A stretch of 55,698 bases of DNA from CAYXVF01 sp964468125. Its GTDB lineage: Bacteria > Myxococcota > XYA12-FULL-58-9 > CAYXVF01. The notes under the pieces were generated by a model, which worked only from the letters and a program-made list of their open reading frames with translations, was not told where the DNA came from and made no database searches. Every line of letters starts with the position of its first letter. Position 1 is the stretch's first letter. Position numbers and translations under genes: made by a program. Location of the stretch: NCBI GenBank assembly GCA_964468125.1, contig CAYXVF010000033.1, positions 1-55,698 of the forward strand, read 5' to 3'. Shown here in pieces: positions 32,328-41,344 of this stretch.

Positions 32328-32852
32328 GTGAGCCCGCTTTGGATCTTCGGCTACGGATCGCTGATCTGGCGCCCCAGCTTTTCCTATCGCGAGCGCCTTC
32401 CGGCGACGGTGCATGGCTTCACGCGACGCTTCTGGCAGGACTCGCCAGACCACCGAGGAACACCGTCACACCCTGGTCGAGTCGTCACCCTCGTCCGAGA
32501 CCCTGCCTCCAGCGTCTTCGGAATGGCCTACCACGTCGACGAGGACGTCGCGGCCACCCTCGACGCCCTCGATCATCGCGAGCGAGGCGGCTATGACCGT
32601 GTAGAAACAGTGGCGCACACGCGCCGTGGCGAAGTCGCCTCTGTGGTCTACATCGCCGCCGAGCACAACCCGAACTTCGCCGGCGAGGCCCCCCTCGAAG
32701 CGCTGGTGCACCAGATCCAACACGCCCGGGGCCAGAGCGGCCCAAACAGCGAGTACGTCTTGAAGCTCGATGCTGCTCTGCGGGAACATGGGGTCGATGA
32801 ACCCCATGTGCGCGAGCTCGCTAACGCGCTGCGCCAACATCTCTCGAGTTAG
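32328..32852 (+). CDS. chaC: ChaC-type gamma-glutamylcyclotransferase
   Basis: A 174-residue cytosolic enzyme that degrades glutathione to 5-oxoproline and Cys-Gly. The binding loop is IFGYGSLIW (residues 6-14). The catalytic Glu is in LDHRERGGYDR. VHGFTRRFWQDSPDHRGTP and RVVTLV are typical of ChaC rather than the shorter GGCT family. The start is GTG 32328. The gene links to glutathione turnover. It is followed 10 nt later by the TatT-like gene. Confidence 0.93.
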   Translation: MSPLWIFGYGSLIWRPSFSYRERLPATVHGFTRRFWQDSPDHRGTPSHPGRVVTLVRDPASSVFGMAYHVDEDVAATLDALDHRERGGYDRVETVAHTRRGEVASVVYIAAEHNPNFAGEAPLEALVHQIQHARGQSGPNSEYVLKLDAALREHGVDEPHVRELANALRQHLSS

Positions 32853-32862
32853 GAATGGCTAA

Positions 32863-33666
32863 ATGAAATCGTTGAGGATGGTCGCCTTCATCTTGGCGGT
32901 CCCGGCACTCGCCCACGCGGACACCGCGGCCGACCTCGCGCGGGCAGAGGAGTTGGCAAAGTCGGTGAAACACGAGGACCTAGAGCAGGCCGTCATGCTC
33001 TATGAAGCGCTGCTGAAGCAGAAGCCGGACGACTTCGAGCTCCTCTTGCGCACGGCGACCGCGATGAACGACCTGATGTCGGTGCTCACCAACCAGAATC
33101 TTCCCTACATCAAAGACGGGGACATGGAGCTCGCGGACACGAGTACGAACAAAAAGGTGTGGCGGAAATGGAGCGAGACCGCGAGCGGATACGCCAAGAA
33201 AGCTCTCGAGCAGCGCCCAAAGGACATTCGCGCCGCAATGGCCTACGCGAGTAGCTATGCCTACCTGTCGTCGAGCATGGGAATCGTGAGCGCCATCCTG
33301 GATGGAGCCTCGGGCACGTACAAGGAGAACGCGAGTCGACTCATCGACCTCGACCCGCGTTTCGACGACGGCATCGGCTATTTCTTCTTCGGCGCATTCT
33401 ATCTCGTGGCCCCCTGGCCGATCGGGGACGCGGACGAAGCCCGCACCTATCTCGAAAAGACCCTGAAGGTCTCACCGAGCTCGGTGCGAAACCACTACCT
33501 CATGGGCGTGCTGGAGTTCGAGGAGGAGAACTGGGACGCCTCCGCACGGGCTTTTCAGTGGGTTCTCGACCACCCCTGCCGGAGCGTGGCCGAACGGCAG
33601 GTATGCGGTTTCCTGAAGAAGCGCTCCAAGATCGCGTTGGCCGAGATCGCCGAGGAGCAAGATTAG
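32863..33666 (+). CDS. TatT-like periplasmic TPR protein
   Basis: A 267-residue exported protein (signal MKSLRMVAFILAVPALAHA). It consists of TPR-like helical pairs: ARAEELAKSVKHEDLEQAV, YAKKALEQRPKDIRAAMAY, YLEKTLKVSPSSVRNHYLMG. The aromatic middle GYFFFGAFYLVAPWPIGD is typical of the TRAP-associated TatT family. No TRAP permease is in the window. A binding or scaffold role in the periplasm is likely. ATG 32863 has AGGA 9 nt upstream. Confidence 0.8.
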   Translation: MKSLRMVAFILAVPALAHADTAADLARAEELAKSVKHEDLEQAVMLYEALLKQKPDDFELLLRTATAMNDLMSVLTNQNLPYIKDGDMELADTSTNKKVWRKWSETASGYAKKALEQRPKDIRAAMAYASSYAYLSSSMGIVSAILDGASGTYKENASRLIDLDPRFDDGIGYFFFGAFYLVAPWPIGDADEARTYLEKTLKVSPSSVRNHYLMGVLEFEEENWDASARAFQWVLDHPCRSVAERQVCGFLKKRSKIALAEIAEEQD

Positions 33667-33728
33667 GGCTCTGGGTAGGAACGACCCGCCTAGATCTGTT
33701 AGCTCGGGGGCAAGGAAAGGGGCCCACC

Positions 33729-34478
33729 ATGAGGATTTTTGCTGCTTCGATCGTCTTGTTGCTCTCCACCGCGGTCTTCGCGGGACCGATGGAGAACGCG
33801 GAGTCGGCGATCGATGATGCGATCACCGCCGTTCGTACCGCCGGGGGCGAATGCAAGAGCAGCGCCCTGAATTCGCTCAAAGACGGTCGCGACCAATTCG
33901 AAGCCGCCAAACGCAGCGGCAACCGACTCGGAATGAGCAAGGCGCGGCGCGCCATCGAGGACGCGTTGGACGAAGCCACCGGCTGCGACGGCGCCCCCGC
34001 CAAGGCCATGCAAGCCGCGCTCGACGCGATGGAAGGCGCGCTCGAGACCGCGGAGGCAGCGGCCGCAAAACCGAGCCCCGCCGAGCAGAAGCTGAAAGAA
34101 AAGCGACAGTGCTGGAACTACCGCAACGACTACACCCCCGTAGACCCTGGGTGTCACGTCACCTGGAAAGGGCAGTACGCGATGGACAAGCAGAAGTTCA
34201 TCGCGCTCGAGACCAAGCTGCGCAACGAGAAGGACCGCTTCCAGCAGGAGACAATCCTCAACCGCGCCTTCAATTGGCAGAACAAAGACCTGCTGACCGC
34301 AATGCAGCTCGAACGGCTTCTCACCCACATCAAGGGCGATGTGGATCGCTTGGGAGCGGTGAAGAAGCTCGCCAAGCACGTGGTCGACATGGAGAACGGC
34401 TCGCGCGTGGGACGGCTCTTCAGTGACGGCCGCGCACGCCGCGACGCCCTCGACGAATTCAAGAAGCGGCGCTACTAG
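33729..34478 (+). CDS. exported DUF4476-domain protein
   Basis: A 249-residue exported protein (signal to VFAG, residue 19). The middle is a helical, Ala-rich region (residues 25-115), followed by CWNYRNDYTPVDPGCHVTW, with a cysteine pair. The C-terminal 90 residues match DUF4476: LNRAFNWQNKDLLTAMQLERLL, VKKLAKHVVDMENG, VGRLFSDGRARRDAL. GGAAAGGGG precedes ATG 33729. Its TAG shares the palindrome CTAG with the stop of the opposing MBL hydrolase gene. The function of DUF4476 is unknown. Confidence 0.8.
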   Translation: MRIFAASIVLLLSTAVFAGPMENAESAIDDAITAVRTAGGECKSSALNSLKDGRDQFEAAKRSGNRLGMSKARRAIEDALDEATGCDGAPAKAMQAALDAMEGALETAEAAAAKPSPAEQKLKEKRQCWNYRNDYTPVDPGCHVTWKGQYAMDKQKFIALETKLRNEKDRFQQETILNRAFNWQNKDLLTAMQLERLLTHIKGDVDRLGAVKKLAKHVVDMENGSRVGRLFSDGRARRDALDEFKKRRY

Positions 34479-35425
34479 CTCTTCTTTCGTTTCTTCGTGG
34501 CCGCGAAGGCGAGGCCTTGGGCGTTGAGCTCGAGGTCGAGCGTCAGCCACTGCCAGGTGGCTGGGTCGGCGCCGAGGCCGCCCTGTTGGTTGAGCAGTCC
34601 CGCAAAGTAGTCGCGCAGCCGTTGAGCACAGTAGGCGGTGAGCGCCTCGTCCGGGTGCTCCGATGCGAAAGCGTCCTCCATCACCGACTCATAGAAATCC
34701 AAATGACGCCGCATCTGCGCCGCCGCGGTGGCCACGTCGGTGACCGCGCCAAAATGGGTCGGGTACACTCGCGCGGGACTCAAGCGCTCGATGCGGTCCA
34801 CCGCTTGCCGGGCGAGCTCGGCGTCGAAATCCGTGGGACTCGACGACGGAAACGTAAACGGGCCCGGGCCTTGAAGGCACGGATAGGTCAGACCGAAGGC
34901 GTCGCCAGAGAAGAGGCTTTTGCTGGTCTCGTCCCAAACCACGAAGTGATGGTTGGCGTGGCCCCGAGTGTGAAGGAACCGTAGCGTGCCCGCGCCGAGC
35001 TCCGCAGACGACTCGTCTTCCATCTCGCGCACCCGCGAGGCGTCCACGCCGACGATGGTGCCGTAGAGTCGCTCGAACTCCTCGGCCCCATAGACGGCCT
35101 TGGCGCTCTCGACCAAGCGGCTCGGGTCGATCACGTGTCGTGCGGCCCGTGGGTGGGCCAGGACCGTTGCGTTTGCACATGCGGAAGCGAGCGCCGAGGT
35201 CCCCCCCGCGTGGTCGAGGTGCACATGGGTGATGATGATGTACTTCACGTCCTCCGGCGTGCGCCCGGCCGCTTCGACCGCGTCCAAGAGCTTCGGGAGT
35301 GCTGCATTGGTGTTGTTGTCGATGAAGGCGAGCTCATCGCCGTCCTGAATGAGATAGACCGCAGCCATTTCTTTCTCACCCATGTAGCCGCAGTCGATGG
35401 TTTTCACGTCCGTCATCCTCGTCAC
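34475..35425 (-). CDS. MBL-fold metallo-hydrolase
   Basis: A 316-residue metallo-beta-lactamase-fold enzyme with the dinuclear metal motif THVHLDHAGG (about residues 66-75), HTRGHANHH, FSGDAFGL and the final His in PTHFGAV. This resembles the glyoxalase-II/lactonase-like hydrolases. The extra C-terminal helical region (residues 240-310) is not catalytic. GTG 35425 overlaps the previous stop (GTGA); ATG 35416 is an alternative. It probably forms an operon with the two genes upstream. Substrate is unknown. Confidence 0.88.
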   Translation of the reverse strand: MTRMTDVKTIDCGYMGEKEMAAVYLIQDGDELAFIDNNTNAALPKLLDAVEAAGRTPEDVKYIIITHVHLDHAGGTSALASACANATVLAHPRAARHVIDPSRLVESAKAVYGAEEFERLYGTIVGVDASRVREMEDESSAELGAGTLRFLHTRGHANHHFVVWDETSKSLFSGDAFGLTYPCLQGPGPFTFPSSSPTDFDAELARQAVDRIERLSPARVYPTHFGAVTDVATAAAQMRRHLDFYESVMEDAFASEHPDEALTAYCAQRLRDYFAGLLNQQGGLGADPATWQWLTLDLELNAQGLAFAATKKRKKS

Positions 35426-35742
35426 CCCTTCCTTGCCTTGTCCAAGCGATCGAAGACACTGGCGGGTCCTGCTCTTTCCGACCCCTCTGCCGCCTCGAGA
35501 AGCTTCGCCGCACTCGCGAGCGCAGCCGCGCTCCGAGCCTCGTCGACACCCTGCGCTGCGAGCATGCGGGGCATGATCTTCTCGAGGACGACGAGCATCT
35601 CATCCCGGCTGGCCAGCGCCGCCTCCAAACCTGCCTCTTTGAGCGCGAGGCGGACCGCGCCTCTCGCCTGCGGACCGGTGAGCGACGTCATCTGCTCGAC
35701 GGTCGTCGAGACGGTCTGAAAAGCCTCGCTACCGAGTGCCAT
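35422..35742 (-). CDS. small helical protein, unknown
   Basis: A 106-residue, all-helical, alanine-rich protein with no recognised family. It starts at ATG 35742, overlapping the end of the membrane protein gene by 14 nt, and ends at the MBL gene start (GTGA overlap). The sequence has regular amphipathic helices (VRLALKEAGLEAALASRDEM; SAAALASAAKLLEAAEG). Context suggests a cytosolic partner of the membrane protein or the hydrolase. Confidence 0.62.
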   Translation of the reverse strand: MALGSEAFQTVSTTVEQMTSLTGPQARGAVRLALKEAGLEAALASRDEMLVVLEKIMPRMLAAQGVDEARSAAALASAAKLLEAAEGSERAGPASVFDRLDKARKG

Positions 35743-36451
35743 GAACCACCTCGAGTCGTCGCTCCAACCACGCCGGCGGAAAGAATGTCCACCACACCGC
35801 GGTGACGCATGCCACCGCGAGGACTGGCTGTCCAATCACGGTCACCACCCGCGGCAACCCGATCGTGTCGCGGACGAATAACATGAGAATCAGCAACAGG
35901 AACGCCGTCGCCGCGATCGCCCAAAGCAGGAAACGGGTCGCCTCCAGCCGACTCGATAGGCCGATCCGGAGCTGGCGCCGCGCGGCGTTGTGCGCCCGCA
36001 TGGAGGCGATCGCAGCCCAGGTGAACGTGAGCCCGGAGAACGTACGGTTCAGCCACCGGGACCGCACGAACTGCCCCTCGAGGCCCCCTCCCGTGGCAAG
36101 AAAGACCACCGCGTGCCCGACGACCACTGCGACGATCACCGCAATCGCGACCTGGAGCAGCATCGGCCGGTGTTGCTCGAACACGCGAACCACGCCGAGC
36201 AGCAACGCGCCGGTCGCAACCACTGTCAGGCTGGTGGAAGTCGCATAGCCCAGCACCCAAAGCCCACCGCTCAGCCGACCGGTCAGCGCGCCGGCGATCT
36301 GCGCAAAAGCGTCGACTAAAAAAGCAACGCCGAGCGACGTCTCCGCGGCCCCGTGAGTCTTTCTCGCGAGCAGCAGGAGCCGTGCCCCCAGGGTCAGCTC
36401 GAGCAGCGCGGCGAGGAGAAGGAGAAGGAGAAGGATCGGAAGGACAGTCAT
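35729..36451 (-). CDS. polytopic membrane protein, unknown (about 7 TM)
   Basis: A 240-residue membrane protein with about seven hydrophobic helices: residues 3-28, 38-58, 66-86, 94-120, a short one near 138-150, then two between 170 and 225. The start ATG 36451 has GGAG 12 nt upstream. No transporter or enzyme motif is seen. It leads a three-gene unit with the helical protein and the MBL hydrolase. Confidence 0.66.
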   Translation of the reverse strand: MTVLPILLLLLLLAALLELTLGARLLLLARKTHGAAETSLGVAFLVDAFAQIAGALTGRLSGGLWVLGYATSTSLTVVATGALLLGVVRVFEQHRPMLLQVAIAVIVAVVVGHAVVFLATGGGLEGQFVRSRWLNRTFSGLTFTWAAIASMRAHNAARRQLRIGLSSRLEATRFLLWAIAATAFLLLILMLFVRDTIGLPRVVTVIGQPVLAVACVTAVWWTFFPPAWLERRLEVVHGTR

Positions 36452-36507
36452 AGGGGACTGCTCCAGAGAGTAGGCGATTTGCCGGGTCGCTTCGAGGGTT
36501 CTGTGGC

Positions 36508-36540
36508 ATGGAGCGGCCGGGAACGGCCCTCCGGCTCCAT
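36508..36540. other. strong two-tier inverted repeat in intergenic region
   Basis: ATGGAG (36508-36513) pairs with CTCCAT (36535-36540). Inside it GGCCG (36515-36519) pairs with CGGCC (36524-36528) around a GGAA loop. It lies between the truC stop and the membrane-protein start, 57 nt before the latter. No T-run follows on either strand. It could be a 5'-leader structure or a weak terminator. Confidence 0.4.
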
Positions 36541-36654
36541 TGGCGGCGACGAAACCGCGACGCTTCAGGCGCTCACCCTGCCGCCCACGAGCGATGCCAC
36601 TGCCAACTTCGTCAACAGTTGCGAGTAAGGGCCCCCGCGGAAACGAGCCTGCGT

Positions 36655-37326
36655 TCAGACGATCGCGGCGAGTCCCATGCGGCTCACTGGGCGTCGCAGG
36701 TCGTCGGGCAAGGGTGCGCGGGCCTCGATCACGTGACCCTCCACCGGGTGCTCGAAGCGCAGCTCCGCGGCGTGGAGGGCCAGGCGGTGCAGCTCGAAGC
36801 GCGCGCGGAACTCGCGATTCACGCGTCCGTCGCCGTAGGTCGTGTCACCGATGATCGGATGAAAGATGTGCTTCATGTGCCGACGGATCTGATGCATGCG
36901 GCCGGTGAGTGGCTGAATGGACACCCAGGCGTGGCGCTCGAAACACTCGCGCAGCTCGTAGCGGGTCTTTGCAGCCACCCGCGGCCCACCCTTCTGGCGA
37001 GGAATGGGGTAGTCGATGAGGCCGGTCGGGTCGGGGGTGCCCCGGACGAGCGCGACATAGCGCTTGAACACGACGTTGCTCGTGAATTGCGCTTGCAGCG
37101 GAGCCACCCATTTCCGATCGAGGGTGAACAGGAGTGCGCCGCTCGTGCCCTGGTCGAGTCGATGGACCGGATGGACCCAGAGGCCCATGAGATTGCGAAG
37201 CTCCGAGAGCGCGGTGACCCGGTCGCTGCTCGCGCCGCGATGCACGGCGAGGCCCGAAGGCTTGTTGATGACGACGAGAACGTCGTCGCGATAGAGGATT
37301 TCCGACGCGCGGATGAGGTGGGTCAC
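36655..37326 (-). CDS. truC: tRNA pseudouridine(65) synthase-type RluA-family enzyme
   Basis: A 223-residue pseudouridine synthase. The catalytic motif is HRLDQGTSGALLFTL. The segments IGDTTYGDGRVNREFRARF and the short length without an S4 domain match TruC, which modifies U65 of some tRNAs. GTG 37326 overlaps the TetR stop (GTGA). It is distinct from the RluA-type enzyme at 14047-14655. Confidence 0.87.
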   Translation of the reverse strand: MTHLIRASEILYRDDVLVVINKPSGLAVHRGASSDRVTALSELRNLMGLWVHPVHRLDQGTSGALLFTLDRKWVAPLQAQFTSNVVFKRYVALVRGTPDPTGLIDYPIPRQKGGPRVAAKTRYELRECFERHAWVSIQPLTGRMHQIRRHMKHIFHPIIGDTTYGDGRVNREFRARFELHRLALHAAELRFEHPVEGHVIEARAPLPDDLRRPVSRMGLAAIV

Positions 37327-38012
37327 GGGTGAGCGGCGGCAGCCGGTCGGCTATTCGCCCGAAAGGCTTCGAGCTCTTCCCGCACTCTGCCTTCGACCTC
37401 TTCGACGATTCGTTCGGCCTCGCGTTGTTCGTGACCGAGGCCGCGCAGGTTCCAGAGGGCAAGAAAGCGCGCGAGCTCGAGGTCGTCGCAGGCGAGCTCG
37501 TTCGAGAGACGCTGCTCCAGCACGTTGAAGACCGCTCCCTGCCAGGCGTGCGCGGCCATCAGGTGCTGGGTCTCGGGGATCTCCTCGCGATGCTCATCGA
37601 AAAACTCGAGCAGGCGAGCGGTGAAGAACTCGAGGACCCGCTGGCGCAGAGACTGTGCGCCGTCGCTCATGAGGATCAGGGCCACGAGCCGATCGTTGCC
37701 CATCGCCGAGAGGATTGCCGCGTAGACACCGCTCGCGATCTGGTGCGGACCGGATTCGAAGAAGGCCTTTGCCTGGTCGATGCGCCCGCCGATCTCACGA
37801 ATGAAGTCGTCTACGACCGCGAGAAGCAGCTCCTCTTTGTTCGAGAAGTAGAAGTAGAGGTTGCCGATGGAGGTGCCGGCGCTCTTCGCTACCTGTTGCA
37901 TGGTGGTAGCCGCGTAGCCCTGCGCAGCAAAATGGGTGCGCGCCGCATGCAACATGCGGCGTCGGCGCTCCTTGAGCCGTTTCTCGACCTTGTCCGTGCG
38001 ACGGTATGCCAT
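37323..38012 (-). CDS. TetR-family transcriptional regulator
   Basis: A 229-residue regulator. The N-terminal helix-turn-helix spans residues about 17-64 (MLHAARTHFAAQGYAATTMQ; GTSIGNLYFYFSNKEELL). The ligand domain is helical and low in similarity. GAGGAG lies 11 nt before ATG 38012. It diverges from the P450 gene across 81 bp containing paired CGGTACG repeats, so it probably represses the P450. The downstream truC start overlaps its stop by 4 nt. Confidence 0.9.
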   Translation of the reverse strand: MAYRRTDKVEKRLKERRRRMLHAARTHFAAQGYAATTMQQVAKSAGTSIGNLYFYFSNKEELLLAVVDDFIREIGGRIDQAKAFFESGPHQIASGVYAAILSAMGNDRLVALILMSDGAQSLRQRVLEFFTARLLEFFDEHREEIPETQHLMAAHAWQGAVFNVLEQRLSNELACDDLELARFLALWNLRGLGHEQREAERIVEEVEGRVREELEAFRANSRPAAAAHP

Positions 38013-38047
38013 CTCGATGAGTCTCCTCGAAAGGGTAGAATTAGGTT

Positions 38048-38072
38048 CGGTACGGGGTCAATGGCCGGTACG
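38048..38072. promoter_or_regulatory. direct repeats CGGTACG, possible TetR operator
   Basis: CGGTACG occurs at 38048-38054 and again at 38066-38072, 18 bp apart, in the gap between the divergent TetR and P450 genes. Each repeat contains the palindrome GTAC. Spacing near two helical turns fits binding of dimers on one face. No other operator candidate stands out. Confidence 0.35.
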
Positions 38073-38093
38073 ATCACCGTTCAAGGAGGCATC

Positions 38094-39455
38094 ATGGGCA
38101 GTCTCGCGCGTCCCCCGGGCCCCTCGCGCTGGGAGGTTCTGAAGACCCTACCGCAGCTCCGGAGGGACCCGATCCGCACTCTCGCCCAGTTCCGGGAACG
38201 CTTCGGCGACGTGTCCTTGCTCCGTCTGATCGGCCGCACCGGCTACTACGTGCAGGACCCGGTGCTCATCGAGCAACTCCTCCTCAAAGACGCGGGATCC
38301 TACCAGAAGGACGTGCTGCTGCGTCAGATAAAGCTCCTCTTGGGAGAAGGGCTGCTCACGAGCGAAGGAGATTTTTGGCGCCGTCAGCGAAAGCTCGCCT
38401 CGCCTTTCCTCACGCGCAAGCAGGTCGAGCGCTACGGCGAGGTGATGCGCGAGCTCGCCCTCGACTACGTACGCAACCTGCCACATAGCGCGGAGCGCGA
38501 CGTTCACAAGGAGGTGATGGGGCTGACCCTCGATATCGTCAGTCGGACATTGTTTGGCAGTGACCTGAACGTCGACCCGAGCCGGGTGGGCCATTGCCTA
38601 GATGTGGTGATGGACTACTTCTTTCGAGTCTCTCGCTCGCTCCGACGTTTGATTCCGCGCTGGGTTCCGAATCGCGACAATCGCAACGCTACGGCCGCGG
38701 TCCGCGAGCTCAATGAGATCGTCTACGCGATCATCGAGCAGCGAAGGGCCGAGGGCGCCGTAGGTGACGATCTGCTGAGCCGCTTGCTCGCGGTGCGCGA
38801 TGAAGACGGAGCGAGAATGAGTGACATGCAGGTGCGCGACGAGGTGATCACGCTCTTCATCGCCGGGCACGAGACGACGGCCCTCGCCCTGGCGAACACG
38901 TTGTGGCTCATGTCTGAGAATCCGGATGCGGAGGCGCGCTTGCGGGAAGAGATCGCGTCCGTCGGCCCAGAGCTCTCCTCGCACGCGCTCGAAGGGCTCC
39001 CCTACCTCGACGCCGTTCTGAAGGAGTCCATGCGCTTGAAGCCTCCCGCCTGGAGCGTGGCCCGCGAGGCGCGTGCGAACACCACCCTGGGGGAGTGGTA
39101 CGTACCGCGCGGCACACAGATCTACGTGTCGCAGTACCTGATTCAGCGCGACCCACGCTTCTTCGAGGCGCCGGAGGATTTTCGTCCAGAGCGTTGGCTC
39201 GATGGCTCCTGCGACGAGCTCCCGCGCTTCGCTTATTTTCCCTTCGGCGGTGGCCCGCGGGTCTGCATCGGCAACCACTTTGCGATCATGGAATTGAAGA
39301 TTCTTCTCGTGACACTGCTGCAACACGCGCGTTTTCAGCATCGCGAGGGGCACGAAGTCAGCTTCGTGCCCTCCGTCACCCTGCGGCCCCGCAACGGAAT
39401 GCCGATGCGCATCGAGCGCCTCCGGGCACCGGAAGCGCGCGCGGTTGCGAGCTGA
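38094..39455 (+). CDS. cytochrome P450
   Basis: A 453-residue soluble P450 monooxygenase. The oxygen-binding helix I is AGHETTALAL (about residues 259-268). The ExxR pair is KESMR. The meander and heme loop are PFGGGPRVCIGNHFA (heme-thiolate Cys near residue 389). AAGGAGG 4 nt before ATG 38094 sets the start; the upstream in-frame extension overlaps the TetR gene and is not used. The sequence resembles the CYP102/CYP4-like fatty-acid-type bacterial P450s. Substrate is unknown. No ferredoxin or reductase is adjacent. Confidence 0.93.
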   Translation: MGSLARPPGPSRWEVLKTLPQLRRDPIRTLAQFRERFGDVSLLRLIGRTGYYVQDPVLIEQLLLKDAGSYQKDVLLRQIKLLLGEGLLTSEGDFWRRQRKLASPFLTRKQVERYGEVMRELALDYVRNLPHSAERDVHKEVMGLTLDIVSRTLFGSDLNVDPSRVGHCLDVVMDYFFRVSRSLRRLIPRWVPNRDNRNATAAVRELNEIVYAIIEQRRAEGAVGDDLLSRLLAVRDEDGARMSDMQVRDEVITLFIAGHETTALALANTLWLMSENPDAEARLREEIASVGPELSSHALEGLPYLDAVLKESMRLKPPAWSVAREARANTTLGEWYVPRGTQIYVSQYLIQRDPRFFEAPEDFRPERWLDGSCDELPRFAYFPFGGGPRVCIGNHFAIMELKILLVTLLQHARFQHREGHEVSFVPSVTLRPRNGMPMRIERLRAPEARAVAS

Positions 39456-39505
39456 TCCGATCAGGAGACGTTGACATCGCGCCGGGGAGCGGATTCGGTA
39501 CCCTC

Positions 39506-41344
39506 GTGACCGCAACGCTGCCCTTCCCGAGCAAAGACGCCCTTCGCGTCCTGCACGACGTCTTTGGCTACGAGAGCTTTCGTGGGCACCAGCAGGAGAT
39601 CATCAGCCACGTCGAAGGCGGCGGCGATGCGGTCGTCATCATGCCCACCGGCAGTGGGAAATCGCTCTGCTACCAGATCCCGGGGATTCTCCGGCGCGGC
39701 TGCGCGCTCGTGGTCTCTCCCCTGATCGCGCTGATGCACGACCAGGTCACGGCTTTGCGGCAAGCGGGGGTTTCCGCCGCCTACATCAATTCGAGCATGG
39801 ACTACGAGGAGCGACGGAGCACGGAAGCGGCCCTGCGCCGCGGCGAGCTCGACCTCCTCTACGTGGCACCGGAGCGTCTGAGCTCCGGGCGCTTCAGCGA
39901 GATGCTAAGTGGCGTTCAGCTCTCGCTCATCGCCATCGACGAGGCGCATTGCGTGTCGCAGTGGGGGCACGATTTTCGTCCGGAGTACCGCGAGCTCGAC
40001 GGCCTTCGCGAGCTCTTTCCAGGCGTTCCGCGCATGGCTCTGACCGCCACGGCGGACGACGTAACCCGAAAAGACATCGTCGAGCACCTGCGCCTCGGCG
40101 ACGCTCGTCAATTCATCGCGGGCTTTGATCGACCGAACATTCGCTACCGGGTCGAACCCAAAGGCAAAAACGCACGCAAGCAGCTCCTCGCGTTCCTGGC
40201 AGGCCGCCCACGAGGCGAGTCCGGGATCGTCTACTGCTTTTCCCGCGCTCGCGTCGAGCGCACCGCTGCCGCCCTCCAGAGAGAAGGCTACGACGCGATG
40301 GCCTACCATGCGGGGCTCGACTCGGAGACCCGGCGCGCGGTGCAAGACCGCTTCGTGAAGGACGATGGGGTCATTGTCGTCGCCACCGTGGCGTTTGGGA
40401 TGGGCGTCGACAAACCCGACGTGCGTTTTGTGATCCATCTCGACCCACCGAAGAGCATCGAGGCGTACTATCAAGAAACGGGTCGCGCCGGCCGGGACGG
40501 TCTGCCCTCCGAAGCCTTCATGCTCTTTGGCCTGCAGGACGTGGTGCAGATGCGCCACTTGCTGTCACAGGGCAACGCACCGGAGGAGCAGAAGCGCTTC
40601 GACCGCCAGCGCTTGAACGCGCTGCTCGCGTATTGTGAGAGCACGCGCTGCCGGCGCCAAGTGTTGCTCGAGTACTTCGACGATGTCCTGGATGCGCCCT
40701 GCGGCAACTGCGACGTCTGCCTGGACGGGGTCGACGCCTGGGACGCAACGGTCGAAGCGCAGAAGGCGCTTTCCTGTGTTTACCGTACGGGCCAGCGTTT
40801 TGGTGTGGGACACCTGGTGGACGTTCTCCTCGGCAAACGTTCGGAGCGCTGCATTCACCTCGGCCACGATAAGATCTCCACCTTCGGCATCGGTACGGAG
40901 CTCGATGCCCGCGGCTGGTCTTCGGTCTTTCGTCAGCTCCTGGCTTACGGACTGGTCGAAGTAGATGAGGAAGGCTACGGCACGCTGTCGCTCACGGAGG
41001 CTTCGCGAGAGGTCTTGAAGGGTGAGAAGGCGCTGACCCTGCGCCGGGACGCGGTCAAGCGCCCCACCTCTCGCAGCAGCAACGGCGCCTCCCCGGCCGA
41101 CAGCCTCGACTCCGAGGGCCGGGAGCTGTTCGAGGCCCTCCGCGCCAAGCGACTCGAGCTCGCCCGGGCGCAAGACGTAGCGCCCTACGTGATCTTTCAC
41201 GACAAGACCCTTGTGGAGATGGCGCTCTTGCGTCCGGACTCTCCCGAAGCGCTCGCGCAGGTGAGCGGCGTGGGCGCCCGCAAGCTCGAGCGCTACGGCG
41301 AAGCGTTCCTAGAAGTCGTCACGGGCGCACGCACCGATCAGTAG
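39506..41344 (+). CDS. recQ: ATP-dependent DNA helicase RecQ
   Basis: A 612-residue 3'-5' DNA helicase. Walker A is PTGSGKS; Walker B is DEAHCVSQWGHDFRP. Motif VI is QETGRAGRDG. The zinc domain has C-x-N-C-x2-C (CGNCDVC) after CESTRC. The winged-helix RQC region is followed by a C-terminal HRDC domain (SPEALAQVSGVGARKLERYG). I chose GTG 39506; a longer frame runs back through the P450 gene. Its stop lies 7 nt inside the decayed bestrophin gene on the other strand. Confidence 0.95.
   Translation: MTATLPFPSKDALRVLHDVFGYESFRGHQQEIISHVEGGGDAVVIMPTGSGKSLCYQIPGILRRGCALVVSPLIALMHDQVTALRQAGVSAAYINSSMDYEERRSTEAALRRGELDLLYVAPERLSSGRFSEMLSGVQLSLIAIDEAHCVSQWGHDFRPEYRELDGLRELFPGVPRMALTATADDVTRKDIVEHLRLGDARQFIAGFDRPNIRYRVEPKGKNARKQLLAFLAGRPRGESGIVYCFSRARVERTAAALQREGYDAMAYHAGLDSETRRAVQDRFVKDDGVIVVATVAFGMGVDKPDVRFVIHLDPPKSIEAYYQETGRAGRDGLPSEAFMLFGLQDVVQMRHLLSQGNAPEEQKRFDRQRLNALLAYCESTRCRRQVLLEYFDDVLDAPCGNCDVCLDGVDAWDATVEAQKALSCVYRTGQRFGVGHLVDVLLGKRSERCIHLGHDKISTFGIGTELDARGWSSVFRQLLAYGLVEVDEEGYGTLSLTEASREVLKGEKALTLRRDAVKRPTSRSSNGASPADSLDSEGRELFEALRAKRLELARAQDVAPYVIFHDKTLVEMALLRPDSPEALAQVSGVGARKLERYGEAFLEVVTGARTDQ

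Noticed and set aside
36353..36628. Plus-strand frame ending ATANFVNSCE in the 36.5-kb gap
   Set aside because: The last 30 residues look protein-like, but there is no start, no SD and no family; it overlaps the membrane-protein gene antisense.
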